Shown here: positions 53,001 to 61,900 of the stretch, one piece after another
Layout: each line of letters begins with the position of its first letter
Position numbering within the stretch: position 1 is the stretch's first letter
Source of the DNA: Brasenia schreberi
Lineage: Eukaryota; Streptophyta; Magnoliopsida; Nymphaeales; Cabombaceae
NCBI GenBank assembly: GCA_036023115.1
Contig: JAYKKT010000074.1
Span: 6,769,501-6,833,500 of the forward strand
Length of the DNA stretch: 64,000 nucleotides
Direction: 5' to 3'
The notes under the pieces: generated by a model
What the model was told of the DNA's origin: nothing
Seen by the model: only the letters and a program-made list of their open reading frames with translations
The model's database searches: none
Position numbers and translations under genes: made by a program

Positions 53001-56000
53001 TTTGAGTGTCACCAAGCATGACATCACCACCCACCACATACTCTAAAACTTATCAAGGGATAACGTACCTTGTAATCTACATTTGCAACCGATGGGTTGA
53101 GACATGCAAATACAAGAGGAAGTACTCTTTTCACCATATCATTGTCTACTGAGATCATGCAACCAAAGGTCTGAACAAAGATTGCCGTGCAAAAGGAAAC
53201 AACTGTTTGTGAATGCAAGAATTTATTTCCTGGCATCACCTACAGCATCACAACCAACTGTGAGCATGCAAATGTAGATCATCAACAACAGAACATTTGG
53301 CTGTGACGGCAAATAACTTACATAGCTGCAAACAGCATCCACAACCCCCATGTCACGGACACATTGCTGGACAAGAGTCTTTCTCGGCATTGGAGCACCA
53401 GAAACCTTAACACCCTCTAAGAAGCCCCATAGCCGGTTTTTGCTGCATCAGGCGAAGTCCACCATAATTAGATAATGTTGAATCAGACATGCAAGAAAAT
53501 CAGATCAATGAATAGCTAAGGACGAGTAACTTGACACATAAACTAAGAAAACTAGAAATTTTCTTGAATACAAGCAGCAACATGCACCTCACAACTATAA
53601 CTACAGACTTGTTACAAGCACCAACATGCAACTTCACTTAATAAGTGAAGTCAATGAAAAACAGTCTTAAGTTCTTAACGTTAATGAGATCCCATTTGAA
53701 CTGAACAAACGTACAACAGAACCAAGGCTGTCAATAATTCCAAAACAGAAGGTTCAAACAGCAGCCGAGAAAACATAGTAAGAAAACACAAATTAGCAAT
53801 AACCAAATTATGCAAGTACTCAAATAGAACTCCTACTTCTTTCTAATGGTAGTTCTATACCTTGAAAGACAATGATGTCAGTGGTGTTATGCAAGGAAGT
53901 GATCTCTAACCTATCACAGAGTCGGCAATTATCAGAAAGTGAATTACAGTGGGTTGCCATAATCAATGAGGTAATGGAACTGTTAGATCAATCTAGTTCT
54001 GGCAGAATTGGTTTATTTGAGAAGTGGCTTTGTAGCTGCCATACTCCCTCAGAATGGACTTTATTGATCTCTCAGAGCTTAAAGAAAGGAAAATGAAGAG
54101 AACTGTTTTCCATCCATCCCTGCCTTAAACATTGCATGCCCCCATGGCAATGCAAAAGTGGGTCCATCAATAGTGTGGACTTCTGTTGCTCCTTGTGCCT
54201 GTCCATTTTGAAAAGGGACTCTAGACTTTATCATGTTCAACTTCAGAAAAAACACTATGGATAAAACTTTTATCTAATCGATGAAGCTTCCTGCCCCCAA
54301 CCTATCCAATGAGTTTTTAAAGACAACCCTATTGAATGATCTTCCAGTGAATTAACCACATCCTCACCAAACAAGTTACTACAATCAACTATCAAGTGCT
54401 CCCACTGAACTTCTTCCTCAAATTCACCATATAATTTGCGTAGACTGTCATTGTTACCCTTTTCTCCATTTTCCTGGTGACATTAAAGCCACTACCACCC
54501 AATTTTCTCATTTTCCTGTAATTTCCTTCCTCCAAGTAATCTGCTTCACTTGGCCCAATAGATTTCCTTTTGCTCATTTTCCATTCCATAACAATTCCTA
54601 TATACACTTGCTTCTTTGGAGTATAAATATCTGTGATAGTTTAACTAATCATCGTCATCCATTTTTGTTATGTTCTCTTCTCTTGCCTAAGTAGGAGCTG
54701 CTTCATTTTTAAAAACTTTCATATTTTTTCATCGTCATGACACCTATCCCAAATACAGTTACTTTCTTTCATCCAAACCACTGTATGACACCTTATTTCA
54801 GATAATACCACTGTTTACATGAGCATACATTGCTACAAAAGAAAAGCTTCAATGACTGCATGTGGTAACATATACCAAACAAGGTGGCAAGACTTTGAAG
54901 CATCATAGAGAGGCACCAAATATGATCCAGGACAACAACCGTGTCCTCAAGGTGGCATGCTTCTAATCTTTGATCCATCCCTGATAAGGCTATCATATTA
55001 ATGAACTAACAACTCATCATAGTACTACTGATCTCATAGAACAAAAAAGACCGATCTAAGAACCTCTGATGTGGTAAGGGATGACCAGTTTTAGTCACCA
55101 ATCAGAAAATGCATCAAAATAGAAAATCAAATAAGAGCAAGTGGCTTCAATTACACTGAAACAGCAGACGAGTCTACCCTTGCTTAATGGAATGGCTATC
55201 TTATAGAGTAGAGTAGAGAAGGTGAGACAAGTATGATGAGGGCATTGCACATGAAGGATATGATCACTGGCAGAAAGGTGAAAGCTCTATGAAGTGGAAC
55301 ACACCAGTAGACATGAAACCAGGTGGCACATTGAAAGTGTTCAAAGAAAGGCGTTTTAGATGATGCAGTGGTTGAGATCGAGCAGAATTGATATCAGAAA
55401 TACATCTCTTACCACATCCACACATTATGACCACCAGGTACCAAAAAATCAACTAGTGGTGTGATAGTCAAGCTGGCTATGGAGAGCCACATGTGCAGGT
55501 TCCCTTGTTCAACACAGAAGAGCCTGCACAAGCAGGTCCAAAGAACATCCTCCACCTACTTAGTTACATGCTTAGAATACAACCATCACAATTCAGGTTT
55601 GAACTACAAATCAGTTGCCACCCTATTGGCTATTAAAGGGCCTCGTAATTCATGGAAATGTGATAATACGAGAGAAATATGTAGTGTGGGCGCATCTATA
55701 TGCAACCTTGACAAGGAAAGCCAAATGGCATGGCCTAACTTTTTTGTGCCAGTGTTATGTGTATTGCCCCGTATCGTACGATAGGGGACATATTGTATCG
55801 TGACAAATCACAATACAATACAATACAAGGGGTGTATCATGCTCATGTATTGATATGTATCATACTCATTTAAGATGGTTTGGACATATAGAAAGAAGAT
55901 CAAAAGAAGAACCTGTAAGAAGGTATGAAAAACTAAATTTGGAAAGTATTAAAAGAGGTAGAGGATGTCCACATAAGTGTTGGAAAGAAACAATAAAGAA

Positions 56001-58145
56001 TGATCTAGCTTATTGTGAGTTAACGGCTAACATGACACATGATAGGGCTCCGTGGAAGCCAACCCCGTCTAGTATGGGAAAAGGCTTAGTTATTATTGTT
56101 GTTTGTTTATTGATATTTATCGTATGATTTACGGGTGATACGTCATGCTAGTGTAATTTTCGTGTGATTTTGTATTTTCTATTTGAGTGTTACACTATTA
56201 CAAGGTTTTTGCTCCTTAGAATTGGTAAGAATTAATATGATCTTATATCTTTTAGCACGAGAGACTCCTTGCTTAAGGGTGACCTCTCAAAAACAGCAAC
56301 AAAGGGCCACAAGGATAAACAGTTTCCAAAATTCTTACCAACAAGAAGTTATGACCATGTCCGGTTTTGATAGGTTGTCCAACTATGTATGTTCGAGTTG
56401 ACAGCTCGATATCTTCCCAATCGAGCTCCACCAAACCCATGAATTAAGAAACTAGTCTAATTGGAATTCACAGCCAAGAAAGGCAGCTCCCTGTTACTTT
56501 CTGATGAGAGCCTCGACTTGTATCTCACGAAAATGGAAAGTGAATCACTGTCCAAACGAATAACCATGTGGGCAACTAAGGCCTGCCAAACAACACTTTT
56601 ACGGAATCAGCAAGCTGCCCACAACCGTCTTGATAGCGATCTTGCACAAAATTTTTGATTTCAGCAAGAAAAGGGCAAGTTGATCAATCAAGGAAAGTTC
56701 TAAACTTTTCAAGCTTGAAAGTTTCAAACATCTACTTGGAGATGATATATTGTTTAAAGAATATTTGTTACTTGCTGAAAGTTGTGCTTATAATTTAAAT
56801 TAATGTTCAATGAATGGATGTTTACTCAAATTTTGATTTATAAGAATTGTTCTTGATTTTCATGATTTTTTTCTATTTTATTTTTAAAATTGTAAAATTT
56901 ATTATACGATACGATATGCATGTCTCATATGCATGCCTCATACATAAAAATGATACACGTTAAGATATGATACAAACAACAATTGTACCAATCCAAAAGG
57001 CATTTATTTACAGCAGTGATAAAGCATCAAACTATAAAAAACAATACACATTACGATATGATACAAACAACACTTATACCAATCCAAAAGGCATTTATCA
57101 ACAGCAGTTATAAAGCATCAAGTCAAACTATAGTATCCATGAACCGTGCATATAAGATGGGGGGAAAACGCTCTTCGGCCTTACCTCAAATCCAGTATTT
57201 GCACAACACGAACAAAAACATGTGTATCGTGGTAAGGCAAAACACACAATACCAGATCATCGACATTGTAGGTATAAACCCTGAATTGCAACAGAAGCAC
57301 AGAAAGAAACGTTCAGATGATATTGGATATTGATTACAACGAACTTGTCCAAATAGCATTGAAACATTAATACAATAAAAGAAATGAAGAACTTGTCATA
57401 CTTATATCTCCGTATCAAGTATTCAAGTGTCTTCTGTGAAGCGGGAAGTTGGAGGTATCCAGACAGTAGCCGCAAGTATGAAGAAATTGACGAGTTAATC
57501 TTCTTATTTCCATCTACAGTCATAACTTCCCGGTCCATGTCCAGACTTTTGTGGCTAAAGAGAGTGCTTTTATAATGCCGAAAACGAACATCAGTCTCTA
57601 TTAGAACATCCAACCCTGTAAAGAACATTACCGCACCGAACATATAAAGCTAAGGTCAATAAACAGAAATATCACGAACTCAAACACATAAAAGAATAAA
57701 GGCATCATCCGCTCATAACATAAGCAGAGATTACGCAGGCAGTTCATCCCGATAATTGGAGTTGCGGAATTTTTAAGCTGAAGCTTAAAAAACGATCCAA
57801 CCGCTTATGAAGGGACCCAATATCAAATTTCCAAATCAATATACCACTCTCGTAACAACAGCTCTGCGTATTTTGCTGCTTTCAAACAAAAGACACATTT
57901 CCAAACAAAGCAAATGAAAATTTTGGAGAAAGAACATGTTTTCCGGGATCTGGCAAGTCAGAAACGAGGAGCTCCAATACATTACCTGAAACTGCTATAA
58001 AACGAATGGTTTCAATGTCGATATCCGCGGCTTCTTTTGGATCGAAAAGAATGGATGGGCGCGTGAATGGACGCTTCGGGGCGGCAGATTCTCCTTGGAC
58101 TAGGGACCTTATCGCCTTCAATTGAGACTCTAAGGCGGTAGCCAT
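17089..58145 (-). CDS. UTP10: UTP10/HEATR1-like U3 snoRNA-associated protein, 39 exons, intact
   Basis: UTP10 is a large nucleolar HEAT-repeat subunit of the t-UTP part of the small-subunit processome, needed for rRNA transcription and 18S pre-rRNA processing. Exons join in phase to about 2160 residues, the expected plant length: 58145-57986, 57615-57402, 57280-57185, 53442-53322, 53239-53069, 52411-52241, 51452-51397, 43224-43135, 43027-42879, 42392-42310, 41820-41692, 41520-41452, 40940-40772, 39348-39209, 39113-39006, 38719-38542, 37437-37334, 37261-37103, 36979-36823, 31855-31698, 31540-31459, 31378-31204, 28474-28399, 28284-28111, 27985-27917, 27842-27741, 27569-27480, 25711-25512, 25406-25196, 25078-24896, 24603-24508, 24401-24334, 24248-23909, 20262-20047, 19933-19283, 19170-18761, 18212-17957, 17741-17571, 17319-17089. 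Landmarks: N-terminal [29 protein letters not shown] (BP28CT-type) in exon 36; basic KKRKKSK stretch in exon 37; C-terminal [14 protein letters not shown]. Other gene name: HEATR1-like. One intron is GC-AG. Confidence 0.95.
17742..17956 (-). other. GC-AG intron between UTP10 exons 37 and 38
   Basis: The junction reads CAG|GCAAGC at the donor (17956-17955 on the minus strand) and TTCAG|GTTC at the acceptor. Protein conservation across the junction (SPTFQ then [10 protein letters not shown]) fixes it. The flanking donor bases follow the strong consensus seen in the minority GC-AG class. Confidence 0.85.
20263..21889. other. UTP10 intron 33, proximal part
   Basis: No exon is needed here for the UTP10 frame. 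An open stretch at 20340-20460 (minus) does not fit the family. A degenerate repeat of about 80 bp occurs at 20830-20920 and again at 21800-21890, sharing blocks such as TTAGGACTGGA-AGCTTCT. Confidence 0.4.
21890..22552 (+). mobile_element. Single LTR plus primer-binding site (Copia-like)
   Basis: The segment begins TGTTAGATATTG and ends ...TTATAACA at 22539, followed directly by TGGTATCAGAGC, the usual initiator-Met tRNA primer-binding site. That gives an LTR of about 650 bp with TG...CA ends. A TATA-like CTCTATAAATAAGG lies near 22235. No gag-pol coding or second LTR was found downstream, so only the 5' end of an element remains. It is antisense to UTP10, in intron 33. Confidence 0.75.
22553..23908. 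other. UTP10 intron 33, distal part
   Basis: The first few hundred bases may be residual internal sequence of the LTR element. No protein or RNA feature recognised. Confidence 0.35.
25712..27479. other. UTP10 intron 27
   Basis: AT-rich intronic DNA of about 1.8 kb. No transposon domain, repeat array or RNA recognised. Confidence 0.4.
28846..29230. repeat. Degenerate tandem duplication in UTP10 intron 22
   Basis: Two copies about 229 bp apart share GGGCACATAA(A)GAGCTGGG and ...CCTATGAAA (28959-28998 and 29188-29226), preceded by related blocks (ATTC-AGAAA, GACAACTT/CAACAACTT, TATTGTC-ACATG). Both are AT-rich and non-coding. Confidence 0.65.
29345..29930. repeat. GC-rich minisatellite in UTP10 intron 22
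   Basis: From about 29530 to 29910 a unit of roughly 55-60 bp containing CCACCACCCTCACTGTCGCG and GCCTCTCGCC is repeated with variation about six times. It is strongly C-rich on the plus strand, unlike the surrounding AT-rich intron. The left flank (29345-29440) holds TATAGCG/GCGCTATA repeats and a CAGTGTTG hAT-type end at about 29445, so the array may be the interior of a transposon. The open frames through it are a consequence of the repeat. Confidence 0.75.
32180..33788 (+). mobile_element. Decayed hAT transposon, 5'-truncated, with nested RTE fragment
   Basis: Plus-strand remnants of a hAT transposase: [10 protein letters not shown] at about 32290, [19 protein letters not shown] (hATC) at about 32750 and the acidic tail at about 33090-33215. 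Stops and frameshifts are frequent. The right end carries GATAC repeats and closes with CAACACTG at 33781-33788. A LINE fragment interrupts it at 33219-33549. No left terminus or target-site duplication was found. It lies in UTP10 intron 19, antisense to the gene. Confidence 0.7.
33219..33549 (+). mobile_element. RTE-type LINE 3' end
   Basis: Encodes the C-terminal tail of an RTE reverse transcriptase ([33 protein letters not shown]) and ends with the characteristic RTE 3' end CCCCGTCTAGTATGG...AAAAGGCTTAG followed by TTG repeats. Severely 5'-truncated and inserted within the hAT relic. Confidence 0.85.
34015..35501 (+). mobile_element. hAT element with target-site duplication, internally deleted
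   Basis: The element spans 34023-35493. Its left end CAGTGTCG and right end CAACACTG are near-perfect inverted termini. The flanking 8-mers ATCCTAAG (34015-34022) and ATCCAAAG (35494-35501) match 7 of 8. Inside, a BED-finger-like remnant (SDDPAW) near 34430 is followed almost directly by the hATC block ([30 protein letters not shown]) at 34665-34875 and an acidic C-terminal tail at 34975-35205, so the middle of the transposase is missing. Right subterminal GATACG repeats at 35405-35480. Located in UTP10 intron 19. Confidence 0.75.
35502..36822. other. UTP10 intron 19, remainder
   Basis: AT-rich non-coding sequence with a short (CA)n at about 35897-35911. No element recognised. Confidence 0.35.
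38120..38345. repeat. GTATC/GATAC-rich repeat, possible hAT end
   Basis: Begins with CAGTGTTG near 38124 and holds several GTATCA/GATACA motifs up to about 38340, like the subterminal regions of the hAT copies elsewhere in this window. No matching right end or target-site duplication found; it may be a truncated copy. Confidence 0.4.
39850..40493 (+). mobile_element. Non-autonomous hAT element with target-site duplication
   Basis: The element spans 39858-40485 (about 630 bp). Left end CAATGTTATG continues into CACATCGCCCCATATAT, which resembles the left end at 55750. The right end is CAACACTG, preceded by GATAC-type repeats. Flanks CTTCAGAC (39850-39857) and CTTCAGAG (40486-40493) match 7 of 8. 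A vestige of the transposase acidic tail lies near 40090-40200. An RTE fragment is nested at 40372-40413. Intron 13 of UTP10. Confidence 0.65.
40372..40413 (-). mobile_element. Very short RTE LINE 3' end with flanking duplication
   Basis: About 42 bp consisting only of the RTE terminus: AACAACAACTAAGCC... CATACTAGACGGGGTCGG, in minus orientation. It is flanked on both sides by TTTTCTGATTTTTAAAA, consistent with a target-site duplication of about 17 bp from an extremely 5'-truncated insertion. Confidence 0.8.
45268..45572 (-). repeat. Copia 3' LTR
   Basis: Shares about 230 bp with 49930-50168 at high identity (for example GGACGAGATCTTTGAAGCAA). It extends a further ~70 bp to a TGTTAAG start beside a purine-rich tract. 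Confidence 0.75.
49919..50168 (-). repeat. Copia 5' LTR (truncated) and primer-binding site
   Basis: Direct-repeat partner of the 3' LTR. On the minus strand it is followed by GTATCAAAGCC, close to the tRNA-iMet primer-binding site. The outer ~70 bp expected from the other LTR are not present beyond 50168. Confidence 0.75.
50551..51114 (-). mobile_element. 5'-truncated RTE LINE with target-site duplication
   Basis: The insertion is 50569-51096. It encodes the C-terminal part of an RTE reverse transcriptase on the minus strand ([61 protein letters not shown]) and ends in the RTE terminus AAAAGGCTTAGTTGTTGTTG. Flanks TTGTAGAAAATATAAGAA (50551-50568) and TTGTAGAAAATACAAGAA (51097-51114) match 17 of 18: a clear target-site duplication. 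Sense orientation within UTP10 intron 7. Confidence 0.9.
51711..51932. repeat. Compound microsatellite GA / TATG / GA in UTP10 intron 6
   Basis: A (GA)n run at 51711-51727 is followed by repeated TACGCATG and (TATG)n blocks, then another (GA)n at about 51901-51930. No coding. Confidence 0.9.
52169..52265 (-). repeat. 52-bp tandem duplication covering the UTP10 exon 6 splice donor
   Basis: Copies 52169-52213 and 52221-52265 are identical over 45 bp apart from one T/C difference and are offset by 52 bp. Each contains the last bases of exon 6 (GAATCTTGTTCAG on the minus strand) and a GT donor, GTAAGG in the proximal copy and GTAAAG in the distal one. Confidence 0.9.
53443..55741. other. UTP10 intron 3, native-looking part
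   Basis: AT-rich intronic sequence. Short open frames but no recognisable domains. Confidence 0.35.
55750..57075 (+). mobile_element. hAT-derived sequence with nested RTE fragment
   Basis: The left part begins CAGTGTTATG at 55750 followed by TGTATTGCCCCGTATCG and further GTATCG repeats, like the left end at 39858. The right part (about 56740-56990 and 57030-57075) matches the other right ends (AAAGAATATTTG, AATTAATGTTCAATG, then GATATGATACAAACAACA). An RTE end lies at 55866-56101. The stretch 56180-56660 is unassigned. The left and right flanks do not form an obvious 8-bp duplication, so these may be pieces of more than one insertion. UTP10 intron 3. Confidence 0.55.
55866..56101 (+). mobile_element. 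RTE-type LINE 3' end
   Basis: Encodes [18 protein letters not shown] and [19 protein letters not shown], then CCCCGTCTAGTATGGG AAAAGGCTTAG and a short TTG-rich tail. 5'-truncated. Confidence 0.85.
56950..57125. repeat. ~92-bp tandem duplication spanning a hAT end and its flank
   Basis: The block GATATGATACAAACAACA followed by TACCAATCCAAAAGGCATTT and AAAGCATCAA occurs twice, offset by about 92 bp. Each unit includes both transposon terminus and flanking intron, so the duplication happened after the insertion. Confidence 0.75.
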
Positions 58146-58239
58146 GACGCCTCGGAACGTTTGAAATATCAAAACCAATGCTTCGGAGGATCGTCAGAGA
58201 GAAAAGGAAAACCCTAGCTAGCCTTACAAGCAAAAACGA

Positions 58240-58396
58240 GGCCCAAATCCCTTGCGCAACCCTAACTTTCCGCAAAATCAAATGAACGGGAAAAACTAGA
58301 CACGGTGGCGACGATATCCGGAGCCCCAGAAACTCTAGGGCGTCGAACTAGGACCCAGGGTTTTGGCGGGTTTTCGAATAATGGCGGTTAGGGTTT
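58240..58396 (-). promoter_or_regulatory. UTP10 promoter: telo-box, site II-like and E2F-like motifs
   Basis: Upstream of the UTP10 start are TGGGCC (58245-58240, minus), a telo-box core at 58258-58265 (AACCCTAA), an E2F-like TTTTGGCGGG at 58361-58370 and a full telo-box AAACCCTAA on the minus strand at 58396-58388. Telo-box plus TGGGCC site II elements are known to co-occur in plant promoters of ribosomal-protein and ribosome-biogenesis genes, which suits UTP10. The motifs nearest the ATG could lie in the 5' UTR. Confidence 0.6.
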
Positions 58397-58696
58397 AAGG
58401 GTGAAAAATGGGGCGAAACGGGAACGCGGTAGCTATTTATTGCTCAGCCGCTCTTGGCAGGGCGACCAACTCAGTATGGTGGCTGCTGAACGAGCCGAAC
58501 TGTTTCCCGTCGTGGCTCCGCTCGCTTCAAGCACGAGCGGGTCAGCCATCGCGTTTTCTTTTGGTTGGAGACTGATTGATGATTGTGCTCGTTTTAGCAT
58601 TTAACTACAAACAATATTGAGAAATAAATTTCTTCGATCGCATGCAACTCTTTTCATGTTTGGATCTCATGTAGGGTCTGAGCTCTCATTTCATAT

Positions 58697-58825
58697 ACAT
58701 TTTTTTTCTTTTGGTTACAAGAGAAGGCCAGATCATAACACAAACCCAAACCCTGGAGTCGAACTCCCCACCAGCAGCAACGCTGCTAAAGCGCGCTGCC
58801 GTTGAACTATACAAGTTTACTTTTA
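58697..58825 (-). mobile_element. tRNA-derived SINE-like element
   Basis: On the minus strand an A box (TAGTTCAACGG, 58809-58799) and B box (AGTTCGACTCC, 58764-58754) lie at tRNA spacing, followed by a short unrelated body and an A-rich tail (58709-58697). This is the layout of a tRNA-headed SINE. No target-site duplication was identified. It lies between UTP10 and the phosphatase gene. A decayed tRNA gene is the alternative, but the intervening arms do not fold cleanly by eye. Confidence 0.55.
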
Positions 58826-58956
58826 GGAGAGCAAGTACGACCCAACCAAACGTTGGCGACAGGATCAAGACAGCCTCCCCTCCTTTCATTACCGTGTTTT
58901 TTTTTTCACAACAGAGGCCCAATGCACTATCATATAAATGCAATAACGCTTATTCT

Positions 58957-61900
58957 TCACATACGGAAAAAGAAAAACGAAGGAAAAAAAGGGAGAGTGT
59001 GACCCATTTGAAGAAGTCGATTAAAACCTAGAGATTCAACAGAATGGGGAAACAACAATCCGCTAAAACTTCTCAATACACAGGAATATCCACAGCCAGC
59101 TTCTCCGCACCGCCAACCATGCCCTCGACCGAACTCAATCGGCCCTTCGGTGAACCCATCACCTTTGCTCCTGAATGATGCCGAAGCCACACTCTCCGAG
59201 AGCCTCGCCAATGCTGCCTGACCAGCAAACTGAACCCTGCACACAAAGCTTTCACAGCTCCAGAAGTCGTTCACGGTGGTTCCCATTGTACAATTGCTAC
59301 TTGCATCGCAGCCATCAAGGTCTGATTCTGTGACCACAACAATAGAACCATCATCCGCCAAAACGGCTCTGCTCGTCGGTAGCTTCCGTACAAGCTGCAG
59401 GGATTTTTCCGAAGGAGAGTTGCTCTCATATTTTGGATTTCTCTTCTCCATCACCATTTTGTAGTACTCCAGAACAACCTGTAATTGGCATAATGGAGAC
59501 ACTCGGTCACTCACCAAAGCAACGGACGAAAAGCAGGAATTGCATTTCTAGTCAGTGGCAGATCTACATAGAATCGACCCAATATACGTGTGTGTGTCCC
59601 ACGGTTGAAGGTGTGGGCTGCACTACTTAGATTGCTCCACTTCAAATATTTTTTACCCTTAGTTATATTGTCCCACCATGAAATTTTTTCTGGAACCCCA
59701 ACTGCAGTCACTCATGGAAATATGCTACATATAAGAATCCCATCATGCTGAGTTTTTTTTATGTCAAGCCTTGTTTTAGAAGTTTTTCGAATGCGAGGAG
59801 AAGGGCTTTACCTGCCACTGGCAAGCAGCTAAAAGCACCCGGGGCCGGCTAGAGCGGACATGATCGTAAGCTTCCATAGGTGTCATGTGCTTGTGTTCCA
59901 CCTACAGAATCATAGTCAGAAGCTGCAAGAAAGTTTAAAAACTAGCAAGCGTGACATATCACAGACCAGGTAACAGAGAACAATGGTTGTGCTGCGGCCC
60001 CGGCCAGCTTTACAATGGACATATGTTGTTTTCCCGCAGGACGCTTTTTCTCCATGCAAGACAAAGTCCATTCACACCCCAAATCAGTTTGAAAAGCTTC
60101 ATTTCCAGCACGGGACTTAGAAGACAGAACAAAAGCAGCCTTTCTCTCAGATAATTAGAACGATTTTTTACAACGAAAATGCCATCCGTGTTGTAACTAA
60201 GGGGCTGCCCATAACCGAGTCTCTGTACATAGAGGTGATAATTTCACAAAGATACAGAATGATCAGACTATGCCCAGGATAAGGCCATAAGACAGTTTTA
60301 AACCTTAGATATTGACATTGGTCGATAGTTTGAAAATATCAAGATTGGCAATGTGAAGGATATTGGCAAAAAATCAGCAGCCCGGAACATATTCAAAATA
60401 TTGCCCAACGTCAAAACGTTATGTCAGTTGCATTATTCTCAATAGGAATCTTATTTTCATTTCTTCGTTTTAAATTCAACCTTTACCAACTCTATAAAGT
60501 TCTTTTAGTATTGTATGTGCTTTTTTATAAGAAAATTACGTTAAAAAAGCCCAGGATTTTGTCTCAACATGACTTTTTGAAAACCTCTCATAAGTAAGAC
60601 TCACAGAGTAACTGCCATAACAAGAATGATGGCTACGGTTAAAGCAAACGCCCTTCGAATCAGGTTATCATTTAAAGGAAACCGAAACAAAAATTCCTAC
60701 TAAAGAGAAAAACACAGATATGATTTTCTGTTTATCAAATATGTTCGTTGGATCAAATGACAAACAGAGTTTTGAGAAGAGAGATGAACTTTGCCAGATG
60801 AAATGAAGCATCTGATTCATGCACCAGGAGAAAGAGTTCACATTCCTTGGCCACTACAAGGTTAACATGCAGACTCGCAAATTGGTACATAGAATGAAAA
60901 AGAATTCCAACATCTATGTGGATGGAGATACAGACATACTTCCACTCATTAATGACATTAACATACAAGGGGACAAATAATGCGAGAGACACGGATCCCT
61001 CACTCATATTCAACCAAACTCACAATTTTGTTTTTCTGACTATATTGCCGGAGCACACTCATGTCATGTAAGAGATAACAGGTGACGACATGCATGAGCT
61101 ACAAAAGTAAAAAGAAACAGTGAAATGGAAGAATCATATACTGTGAATGAAGTCCACCGCTTGACATACGTCCCCAAAAGACGGAGCAAATAGATAATCT
61201 CTCGTGGGAATCATTAGATGGTCAACGCCATGAATCTGAAATTTGAAGTATGCACGAACAGATTAGGAGTTATGGCACAACATGAGAAACACCAGCATTT
61301 GCATAACAGGATGAACAGAACTACTTCAAACACGCACATACACAAACACACGCATGCACTTGCACCGACACACAGAACGGTTGGTAAAGTACCATCTTGC
61401 CGTATGTAAAATAAAGGCGATATCAGCTTATTCCCTAATATTTATGTGGAGACCAACAATGGTAACTAACGGACGGACTTTATTGAAGCTGTTATCTTCA
61501 ATTTAAGTAACTTACTCGGTATAAGGAAGTAGGCACCAGAGTCTCGTAGGGCTCATTCAGTGTGATCACTCCCTGAACACCCAATTTCTTTAAGAGAGGA
61601 ACATCCTTTGAAAATGGAACAGCACCTAACAACACGAACTGAAAATTGAAATGTTAGGAAGAGAGAGCAACCAGATACATCGTAATAACCTAACCTTATA
61701 AAGGTCATAGTTACCCAGATTATGTGATTCAAAGACAATATAGAGAGCTTATCACAACTAAATCTTTTCATTTCACATTCTCCTTTAATCAACAGCTTGT
61801 ACAAAGACAGAAAAACAATAATTCTATTTTAACAAAAATAGCACAGTTTCAGGAAAGCCCATCAAACAATCGAACTTTTCAAGTACACACTCTTATGCAT

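Noticed and set aside
56180..56660. Open frames at 56183-56401 and 56461-56658 as a UTP10 exon or gene
   Set aside because: No family match on either strand; UTP10 exons 3 and 4 join directly in phase across this region.
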